Shown piece after piece: positions 56,099 through 64,000 of a DNA stretch of 64,000 bases. The stretch lies in assembly GCF_000471905.2 (NCBI RefSeq), contig NW_006499705.1:608202-672201 (forward strand). The letters run 5' to 3'. The notes beneath the pieces were generated by a model, which ran no database searches, was not told the DNA's origin, and was given only the letters and a program-made list of their open reading frames with translations. Each line of letters begins with the position of its first letter. Within the stretch, counting starts at the first letter, position 1. Origin of the DNA: Amborella trichopoda (taxonomy: Eukaryota; Streptophyta; Magnoliopsida; Amborellales; Amborellaceae). Position numbers and translations under genes: made by a program.

Positions 56099-56415
56099 GG
56101 GTGTGCTTTTTATACAATCCAATTAAAGCGTACTTCCAAATTTTATCATTATATCTAATTATAAAACTTTAAATTCTAGTTAAAATCAAGTATATCTATA
56201 AACAAACGAAAATCTTAAAAATTGACGGTCTAGATAATGTGCTGAAATATGCACTATTTTTTAGACTCATAATCTTTTTTATATATAACTCGATGTCAAA
56301 ATGATCAATTAGAGGGTTTCTCAACATTAAAACGGCCTTTTCCGATGGATTTTTTAGATGCATATTTAATTTTACATTTTAAAATCGCAACCTTATACAA
56401 ATTTTTTCTTTATAT
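56099..56415. mobile_element. Family 1 MITE
   Basis: Relative of 880-1277 in the same orientation: shares 'tatctaattataaaa', 'atctataaacaaacgaaaatc', 'aacattaaaacggcc', 'tttccgatggattttt' and a cgcaaccttata end. Confidence 0.55.
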
Positions 56416-56524
56416 AAAGTTGCAAGTTTATACAAACTATTTCCTTATATAAAAAGGACAAGGATCTTTATCCCAACCCTCCCCACTCCTATCCAATTAA
56501 CCATAGTCGCCTCCCTTCCACATA

Positions 56525-57578
56525 AAGGGCATCTTTTCTCCAAGGGGCCATTAGGCAAGAAGAAACAATGGAATTCTTTTTAGGAAAATCTTTCGACAGG
56601 ACTGGAACCCTGCCAAAATAAGTAAATCCTCCCACCAAATCTCGTTGAAAATCATGGATTTATCCTCATCTTTGATATGAGTCTTCTCAAAATCACTCGA
56701 CTCCTCCTTCCCATCGACTTGCTTCTTATTTTTTTCCGCCTTTTTCTTATCAATAAATTCTTTGAAAACCACCCTAATCGGAACGTCAAAGTCCATCCCA
56801 CTACCGGTCAGTATTGAGGCAACCATGTGCTCTTCCAAATTGTCCTGAACCTCCTCCTCTGGATTAATCACTAGAATCTGAGGGTTTTCATCACTCAGAT
56901 GAAATAAAAGAGGTCTATCCTCCTTACGAATAACATTTAGACGGGGGTAGACATCCACTTCCACCAAAGCTAACCTAAGGTCCTGAGCCAAAACCTCAGC
57001 ATGCCTCCAAGATCTTCCACAGCGTCAGGGCACAAATTCCCCTTCCTCCAAGACCAATTGCTCTTCAACTTCCTCAATCATCACAATAGCCAAAAGATCG
57101 ATCGCCAAATGATCAAAAGATGGCCTAGGATGCGAACGATTCTTGCTAGGTACATGATGGTGCTTAAGAGGATACGTTTTCCCCAGCAACACAAACACCG
57201 CTTGTAGCACCAGAGACGTGCAAAGACAATGGGCAAAAGCACCAAGGCAGAAACAAGGAATATGTTTCGTACATTGTAGCCTGAACCCACAGCCTAAGCA
57301 CAAGCAAAAGGGAAGAAGGCTTTAGGGGAAGATGAAGGAGGTGACCTTCCCTCTTCCAATCGAGCCAGCCAGCGTGAACACGTAATCTTCCCTGGCCTCC
57401 GGAACTTGTGCCTCGAATCCTGATGGCAGAGATACACGGCCTTCCCTACATGGTTTGAACTTATCGAGAGTAGGAGAGACCAACGTCTCCGAATTTTCAA
57501 ATTTTGAATTTTCACTTTCCCTTACTAAAAATTCCTATCACGACGGCTATTTTTTATCTTTGGCAGCATCATTTTTTT
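56525..57578 (-). mobile_element. L1-type LINE ORF1 fragment (runs into a gap)
   Basis: Read downward from 57515: a basic piece, a Cys-rich piece (CFCLGAFAHCLC, a zinc-knuckle-like spacing), an acidic PSFDHLAIDLLAIVMIEE piece, and a lower piece (56991-56551) with SGMDFDVPIRVVFKEF and IDKKKAEKNKKQ. The last matches the FDFEVPTGVFYQDILDKKK of the LINE at 21336-26410, and LAIDLLAIVMIE matches EINPLAIVVVE there. Only ORF1 is present, so both ends are missing or hidden. Frames shift two or three times. Confidence 0.65.
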
Positions 57579-58576
57579 NNNNNNNNNNNNNNNNNNNNNN
57601 NNNNNNNNNNNNNNNNNNNNNNNNNNNNNNNNNNNNNNNNNNNNNNNNNNNNNNNNNNNNNNNNNNNNNNNNNNNNNNNNNNNNNNNNNNNNNNNNNNNN
57701 NNNNNNNNNNNNNNNNNNNNNNNNNNNNNNNNNNNNNNNNNNNNNNNNNNNNNNNNNNNNNNNNNNNNNNNNNNNNNNNNNNNNNNNNNNNNNNNNNNNN
57801 NNNNNNNNNNNNNNNNNNNNNNNNNNNNNNNNNNNNNNNNNNNNNNNNNNNNNNNNNNNNNNNNNNNNNNNNNNNNNNNNNNNNNNNNNNNNNNNNNNNN
57901 NNNNNNNNNNNNNNNNNNNNNNNNNNNNNNNNNNNNNNNNNNNNNNNNNNNNNNNNNNNNNNNNNNNNNNNNNNNNNNNNNNNNNNNNNNNNNNNNNNNN
58001 NNNNNNNNNNNNNNNNNNNNNNNNNNNNNNNNNNNNNNNNNNNNNNNNNNNNNNNNNNNNNNNNNNNNNNNNNNNNNNNNNNNNNNNNNNNNNNNNNNNN
58101 NNNNNNNNNNNNNNNNNNNNNNNNNNNNNNNNNNNNNNNNNNNNNNNNNNNNNNNNNNNNNNNNNNNNNNNNNNNNNNNNNNNNNNNNNNNNNNNNNNNN
58201 NNNNNNNNNNNNNNNNNNNNNNNNNNNNNNNNNNNNNNNNNNNNNNNNNNNNNNNNNNNNNNNNNNNNNNNNNNNNNNNNNNNNNNNNNNNNNNNNNNNN
58301 NNNNNNNNNNNNNNNNNNNNNNNNNNNNNNNNNNNNNNNNNNNNNNNNNNNNNNNNNNNNNNNNNNNNNNNNNNNNNNNNNNNNNNNNNNNNNNNNNNNN
58401 NNNNNNNNNNNNNNNNNNNNNNNNNNNNNNNNNNNNNNNNNNNNNNNNNNNNNNNNNNNNNNNNNNNNNNNNNNNNNNNNNNNNNNNNNNNNNNNNNNNN
58501 NNNNNNNNNNNNNNNNNNNNNNNNNNNNNNNNNNNNNNNNNNNNNNNNNNNNNNNNNNNNNNNNNNNNNNNNNNNN
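57579..58576. other. Assembly gap (998 N)
   Basis: Run of N between the LINE ORF1 fragment and a hAT-like MITE. Open readings across the Ns are meaningless. Confidence 0.99.
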
Positions 58577-58599
58577 GTAGTTCATATATGATTAGATAA

Positions 58600-58895
58600 T
58601 TAATCCATGATAATTCTATGATTTCTTTTGTGTGATGTAAATTTAATGGTCAACATAAGTTCATACAGGGAAAGAGTATCTCAATACTCACAAATTGATG
58701 AAAAAAATAAAAGTTAATAATGTAGTACCCTCATTTCTTATTGGATTCCTAAAAAACAACATTTATAATGAATTTTAATAATTTTTTCGGATTTTTTTGA
58801 AGCTTTAATCCTACCGATCCTGATCGCTGATTCGTCGATCCGGATTGTTTTTGAGGTGCCCGATCCGGGTCACCGATCCGCTTTTTAAACCATTG
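58600..58895. mobile_element. hAT-like MITE, second copy
   Basis: Aligns with 1-296: gtgtgatgtaaatt-aatg, cagggaaagaa/gagt, cattattt-type core, 'aattttttcggattttttt', then gatccgggtcaccgatccg and ttttaaaccattg. The left end lies in or near the gap. Confidence 0.6.
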
Positions 58896-58904
58896 CTCTT
58901 AACC

Positions 58905-59264
58905 AAATGATTTGATAATGCTACCAAAGCTTCCTCCTTGGCATGCAGAAAGAAAACAATCTTATTTTCCCCCAGAAGTTTTACCTCTGGTGCATATGAT
59001 AACCCCCGTCCTCTTTTAGCTCAATCACTCAAGCCAAATATATCATTCGAAGGGGGGAGAAAGAGCCTGGAACTAGAAAATCCGCACCCGAAAGCAAGCC
59101 TCCTGATAAATCAAACCTCACCGAAACCACTGGTGCATCAAACCCATCATCCTCACAAGCTTCCTTCCCCTACTTCCCTGTCATCTCCCCCCTCGAGTGT
59201 TCATTTCTATCTAGGGTTTCATGACCCCTTTGCTCCAAACACCAATATCTTTTTTATTTTTAGG
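58905..59264 (+). other. Unassigned open stretch
   Basis: An open reading of 118 residues starts at 58938, rich in Ser, Pro, His and Lys (PHPKASLLINQTSPK, HHPHKLPSPTSLSSPP). I recognise no domain. It may be a gene or element fragment, as it sits between two MITEs. The composition (more GC than its flanks) suggests former coding DNA, but this is weak. Confidence 0.25.
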
Positions 59265-59515
59265 ACAATTTATAAAATGGAAAGTATAGAATGAGACCAT
59301 TTACCTTTAATACAAGGTGGTCATAAAAATCTTGACCATTGGATGTGAAGTTGAGTGGTTGTCATTATTAAATTGACCAAGCTCAAACTTCAAAAAAAAA
59401 TTTCTCGAATTTCGTGACACATTCAAACAATCAAATTTCATATCAAATGGTTGTAAAGAATTGTGACTACCTTATATCAGAGGCAAATGGTCTCATTGTA
59501 TATAATCCTTTAATA
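59265..59515. mobile_element. Family 5 MITE
   Basis: Left 'agaatgagaccatttacc' with ttaatacaaggtggtca; right 'ggcaaatggtctcattg' with tatataatcc, the two forming terminal inverted repeats. Core ttgaccattggatgtgaag is shared with the other copies. Confidence 0.65.
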
Positions 59516-60110
59516 AAAATACATCTAATATTTGAACTATTTAACATTTTACTTTAGGTAGATTTTGACAAATTTCAAATCCCATTTTGATGTGTCATTT
59601 GATGGGCTATTTGAAATTTGATCAAAGCAATGATAGGCAATTTGAAATTAGATAAAAACAAAGTATGGTGTGTTTAATAGTTAAAATCATAGGTGCAATG
59701 TAATAAATTTCTTTCTCCTCCAAAGGGAAAGACACGTGTGGAGCATGTATATCTATTCTCGTGGGATCACATTATGGCTTACTCCCTTAGAGAAAAGAGC
59801 TACCTAAAAGGATTTTTTTACTTTAAATTTTGGGATCCATTATGGAATCTCTAGATGAGTAGTTTCAAAAATAAAAATTTAGATTTTCAGTTCATAAATA
59901 CTTAGATGCTCAATTCAATCACAAAAGATTAATTTTTTCAAGAATATATATGAATTTTTTATATAGTTTAATTGCTAGGTTTAAGAGATTAAATCATAAA
60001 ATTTAGGGTCCTCAAAATAATCCTAGATAGATTTTTGTTCGTGGGAGTGAAAGGCAAGTATGCTTCCACAAATGCATGCAATATTTTGTCTTATTATCAT
60101 TTTTAGGAAA
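59516..60110. other. No feature seen
   Basis: AT-rich DNA. A local pair, 'gctatttgaaatttgat' and 'ggcaatttgaaattagat', at 59608-59652. Confidence 0.4.
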
Positions 60111-60348
60111 TGTATACAATAAGATCATTTTACTTTTAGTATAAGTAGGTCACAATCATAAGTGATTGTTAGATGTGAAATCAAGCGGTTGGCAATATAT
60201 CATTGACTAACAGAAAGTCCAAAATAAATTTCTTGAATGTTATGATACACTTTACCCTGTCAGATTTTACATCTAATACCTAATGGTAATTGTGACATCC
60301 CTATATCAAAAGTTAATTGTCTTATATAACCCTATATTAATTACAAAT
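60111..60348. mobile_element. Family 5 MITE
   Basis: Left 'gtatacaataagatcatttt'; right caaaagttaattgtcttatat. Core tgattgttagatgtgaaatc. More diverged than the copy at 61569. Confidence 0.55.
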
Positions 60349-60540
60349 AATGTAGGCAAGTTTATTCAATGATGGTTTCTTTATTGCCTCCATAAGCAAT
60401 AGGAATTTTCTAAGTACAAAGTAAAAAATTATTGAGTCTAAGAACCAAAAATACAAATGCAAGAGAGTAATCCTTGTCGAAAAATATAAATTATTTTTAA
60501 ATTTCTTCGATTCGAGATTCTTGGCAAGTTATTGTACTCT

Positions 60541-60577
60541 ATTACATGTAGCATGCAAACAACGTGCTACATGTAAT
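60541..60577. other. Perfect 13-bp inverted repeat (hairpin)
   Basis: ATTACATGTAGCA (60541-60553) and TGCTACATGTAAT (60565-60577) are exact inverses around an 11-base loop. No neighbouring gene makes it a terminator or regulatory site; its role is unknown. Confidence 0.7.
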
Positions 60578-60594
60578 CTCAGATTTTTCTCATT

Positions 60595-60694
60595 GCACTG
60601 CTAGTTGATTTGAACAATTCTTTGATTCAACAACTGTATTCATGGCACTGCTAGTTGATTTGAACAATTCTTTGATTCAACAACTTTATTCATG
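60595..60694. repeat. Tandem duplication, 2 x 50 bp
   Basis: Two units starting gcactgctagttgattt and ending tattcatg differ at one base, so the duplication is recent. Confidence 0.9.
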
Positions 60695-60779
60695 GCAATC
60701 ATAGGTGGAACACGTGGCATAATGTTTGTATGATGCATGTAACGATTGAATTTTTTTTTTCTATTGGATACAAATTTGG

Positions 60780-61270
60780 AAAAAGTTTCAATAAAAATGG
60801 TGTTCCGATGCTGGAAAACCCTTCAATTGATTACCTCGACCTCGAGATATATGGAAACCAAAAACAGAGATTTCAAGCACTAAAAATATTGCATCTTATA
60901 AAACATTATTTAGACCGTTCATTTTCAAGTTTTTAAGTACTTATAGATATGCTTGATCAGCACCATTTTTTTAACTCTAACATTTATTTAGGGGTTGAAA
61001 TATATTTTTGGAACTTTAAAATTTAAGTAAAGCCACAATTCAAATCCTAAACATCTATTTTCACCCCTAATTAAAATTCAAAGTCCCAAAATCGTGCAGA
61101 TTTGAAGGATTTATAAAAATCTAAAAATGGACGGTCTAGATAATGTGTTACCAGGTCCACTATATTTAGAGCTTAAAATCAATAAATTTATAATTATTGA
61201 GGTCGAGATGATCAATTTGAAAATTTTTTACACTAGTGTAGCATTTTCCTACAAGATTTGAAGTAAAACA
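60780..61270. mobile_element. Two family 1 MITE parts, opposed
   Basis: The left part (to about 61015) has 'ttgattacctcgacctcgag', ttgcatcttataaaac and 'acttatagatatgcttgat'. The right part has 'atggacggtctagataatg', 'gaggtcgagatgatcaat' and 'tttgaagtaaaa'. The right part is the same core read on the other strand, so this is a head-to-head pair or one long palindromic element. Confidence 0.5.
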
Positions 61271-61384
61271 ATAAAAACTTTTTCCAATACTCAAAGGCCC
61301 CATGGTTGTTGTTTAATACCTTCACAAAACATTATATAGTTACTGACTTGGTGTTCAGGTTAATAAGATAACAATAAAAAAGCT

Positions 61385-61495
61385 ACTTGAGTTTTATATC
61401 TTATTTTTTTATATGTATTTGGCAAGTTGCACTGACTAATACTTGAGTTTATATCTTATTTTTTTATATGTATTTGGCAAGTTGCACCGAGTAAT
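61385..61495. repeat. Tandem duplication, 56 + 55 bp
   Basis: Units begin acttgagttt and end ggcaagttgcac-ga-taat. They differ at only a few positions. Confidence 0.85.
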
Positions 61496-61568
61496 AATGA
61501 CTTGGGGTTCAGCTTAATCAGCAACCATGAAAAAGAAAACTAGTTGGATTTATATCTATTTTTTTTAT

Positions 61569-61792
61569 GGGATTGTATATTGTGAGACCATTGATATTTT
61601 GTATAAGGAGATCACAATCACTTTTAGCCATTGGATGTAAAATCCAATCGATAAAAATATGCTACAACATTCTAAAAATTTTATTTTGGACTTTTTGCAC
61701 AAACAATGACGCACCATCAACAACTTAATTTCAAATCTAACGGCCAATAATGAATGCGACCATAAAAAAATGGTCTTATTGATTATATTCCC
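61569..61792. mobile_element. Family 5 MITE, best-defined copy (224 bp)
   Basis: Terminal inverted repeat: GGGATTGTATATTGTGAGAC (left) and the inverse of the right end, GGGAATATAATCAATAAGAC, both followed by CATT. Flanks tttttttat (61560-61568) and ttttcttat (61793-61801) match 8 of 9, a Mutator-like duplication length, although the flank is low in complexity. Confidence 0.7.
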
Positions 61793-62214
61793 TTTTCTTA
61801 TTGTATCACTTAAACTTGATTGTGTTTGGTAAGTTACAATGACTAATATCATTGTTATTTTAGTTATCGCCAAACCATTGCGACTTTGGGATTGGGTTAA
61901 GTAGAAATCTCAGTATTAGCTAAGCATTTACAAAATTTACATATTATTATATTGCCATTCCTTACCACTATGATAGGTAGGTGGCCTACCATTAAAAGCC
62001 ACAGGAGATATTTGAAACTTTCGTAGCTTTATTTTATTATCATTGGTGTGGTTGATGTTATTGACTGATGAAGACTTGTTCCTCTATATTTATGAATAGG
62101 CTGCAAAGATAAGATGTGGGTTTCTTTAGGAAAGGAGAAAAACAAAGAGAGATTAGTACGGCCATAATTTAACCTATACAAAATAAAGTTTAGAAAAGGT
62201 TTCAACTTTATATT

Positions 62215-62778
62215 ATAAAATGAGGTGCATCTCCAAAATCCACAAGGTTGTTTCAATGTTGGAAAACTATCAAATTGAGCGTTTCAACTTCGAGATACAT
62301 GAATATGAAAATGACAAAAGGAAAGCTTTAACAATATTGTATATTGTGATGAGTTATATGTAGGGATTGCGTACTATGAGACTATTTTTCTTTGGTACAA
62401 GGAGGTTACTATCATAATTATCCGTTAGATATCAAATTGGATGGGTTAAGGCATGTCATGAAGTTTGAGAATTTTCTTTTTAACTTTTAGTCAAGTTAAT
62501 GACACTCTTATAACTACCTGATTTGAAAATTGATGGACAAGAGTGATTATGACGTCCTTGTAACAAAAGTAAATGGTCTCCTTGTATAATTTTCTCTATC
62601 TGGATGATCCATGTTTAAGATTTTCAAGTATTTATAGATATGCTCAATCTACCCCATTTTAGAGCTTAAATTTCATATTATGGTAGAGATAGATTTTCAA
62701 GCCATCATATGGGTTTTCAACAAACTGAAAATTGTGCCGGATTTGGAGATGTACCTTACTTTAATTGTTTAAGGTTGA
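62215..62778. mobile_element. Family 1 MITE split by a family 5 MITE
   Basis: Left part 62215-62360 (aaaatgaggtgcatctcc, tcaacttcgagatacatgaa, atattgtatattgtgatg) and right part about 62598-62778 (gatgatccatgtttaag, tatttatagatatgctcaat, 'gagatgtaccttacttt'). The outer ends, gaggtgcatctccaaaatc and the inverse of gatttggagatgtacctt, pair as inverted repeats. Confidence 0.6.
62363..62597. mobile_element. Family 5 MITE nested in family 1
   Basis: Begins gggattgcgtactatgagac and ends with aatggtctccttgtataatt, the family 5 terminal repeats, with the usual ttatccgttagatatcaaat core. It interrupts a family 1 element, so family 5 was active after that family 1 copy landed. Confidence 0.6.
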
Positions 62779-63459
62779 AGCCTTTTATAAACCATGTCAA
62801 TAATTATATGATGCTTTCTTATACTCATTCCCCGCCCTGGTTGGGCAAAAAATTAGACACCAAGTTCAATTATTTATAGAAAATGAAAAATATTATCGCT
62901 TGTTCCATAAGATTTCCATGCCCTCATTACTTGGTGGATTTAAATGGGAAAATGATGTAATGATTGGCACAATGCTGCGAAAATTTGTTGAAATGAAAAC
63001 TAAATTCCATAAAAAGTTTCCTGCTATTCGTCGCAAACTTGTAAATTTCTTCTCATTGTATTTAAGAAATAATGAGTCCTGCAATTATCATTATCATCTT
63101 AACCTCAATTATCACCATCATTCAAGCATTATCCTAATTATTTAGCGTTGACTTTATGAAATAGCTGCAGCAAAAAAATTATGCTCGCTGCCAAGCCAAC
63201 CGCACACAAATTTGCTCCTTTTTCTAGGCTCAGGACCGGCCATGGTGGAGTCCGAGTCATTAAGGGAATTTCCCCTATTGAAGCCTACAATGAATTAATT
63301 TTATGGGAAGGTAATGTTCGGTTGGTGTCCTACTTTTGTAAACTTTGAAAGATGCAAGACTTTGAATCATGAAGGAAACTGGCCAAACTTGCCAAAATAA
63401 ATTAAAATGAAAAAGAAAAATTCATTCGGAGAGCCTTACATTCATATAGAATGATAGTA
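62779..63459. other. No gene recognised
   Basis: Overlapping open frames on both strands (62893-63145) show no domain. CAT/ATT-rich stretch at 63078-63125. Confidence 0.35.
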
Positions 63460-63765
63460 TTATTATGTGGACCCGGTTTCTCTGCGGCTAACCCCGCATA
63501 TGTAGAAATGTGGGCATCTTAATAAATCTATTTTTTAGATGGATTTTAGGACTTAATTTTTAAAAACATCTATAACATGGAGATCATGGATATGAAAAAA
63601 TAAATAAATTTTAAAAATCTAGAAGTAATAATTTTAATAAAAAAAAACATTTGGACCGTTAGATGAAACACCTACTTGCACCCATCTTTAAAAAAGATAC
63701 TTTATACTTTCTAAACCGCGTATGTAGAAATGCAGTCCAGCCCGCATGAAACGATTTTCCTTGTG
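63460..63765. mobile_element. Family 4 TIR element, uninterrupted
   Basis: Left 'tggacccggtttctctgcgg' with gcatatgtagaaatg; right gcgtatgtagaaatgcagtcc and 'gcatgaaacgattttcctt'. It gives the reference order for the copies at 31155-34207 and 34515-34880. Confidence 0.65.
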
Positions 63766-64000
63766 ATCTACCTTATACAAAAGACGTTGTGACTTCGTTA
63801 ATGATTAAACAACTAAGTCAGTCTTTCTTTTAAAAAGCCAAAAGATTTGCTGCTCTTGTGTGAGTATATTGTGCATTTGCTCTCTTAGGTAAAACTTTTT
63901 TGGGCCCCAAATTTTAGAGATGTACGGTCTAGAAAGCTTAAAGAAAAAAGAAAAATTAAGGTCACTCTTGTATGTGCCTCAAGAAAATAACGTCCCAAAA

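Noticed and set aside
57455-58591. Long open frames of over 330 codons
   Set aside because: They are open only because they cross a run of N.
1-64000. CRISPR array or prokaryotic operon
   Set aside because: The introns, LINEs, MITEs and LTR element show plant nuclear DNA. The tandem arrays have no spacer pattern.

Overview
The window is nuclear DNA of a flowering plant. Two host genes can be supported: an annexin (minus strand) whose six exons join into a 316-residue protein of the plant annexin D5 type, and a single-exon DUF1677 gene (plus strand). They converge, about 1.1 kb apart. Almost everything else is transposable-element sequence, mostly old and nested, plus AT-rich DNA with no recognisable content. 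The very long annexin introns (4.1, 4.8 and 3.5 kb) stuffed with repeats, and the dominance of RNase H-bearing L1-type LINEs, would suit a woody or early-diverging (for example magnoliid) lineage; that placement is inference only.

Layout. 1-6.5 kb: end of a hAT-like MITE, then two diverged copies of one host segment, each split by different MITEs. 6.5-9.6 kb: a LINE 3' end, an unassigned LTR-like stretch, then minisatellite and CT-rich DNA. 9.6-19.9 kb: one LTR retrotransposon on the minus strand, with both LTRs, a 5-bp target-site duplication and a gag-like region but no recognisable pol (TR-GAG type); it sits inside the CT-rich minisatellite, which resumes on the far side. 21.3-26.4 kb: an old L1-type LINE with ORF1 and ORF2. 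26.4-38.4 kb: MITE families, with two further 5'-truncated LINEs inserted into MITEs and a SINE-like insert. 39.6-40.1 kb: DUF1677 gene. 41.2-54.8 kb: annexin gene; intron 5 holds a clean 912-bp hAT-type element with 8-bp TSD, intron 3 an antisense 4.5-kb LINE with TSD, intron 1 a copia reverse-transcriptase fossil. 55-64 kb: MITEs, a LINE ORF1 fragment running into an assembly gap, and short tandem duplications.

Three runs of N (16521-17309, 34446-34465, 57579-58576) hide sequence. I saw no tRNA, rRNA or CRISPR. No new multi-gene system is visible. The most rewarding items are the gag-only LTR element, the hAT element with GATGCGG-type subterminal repeats, the recurring families of small TIR elements, and the annexin gene as a record of intron growth by insertion.
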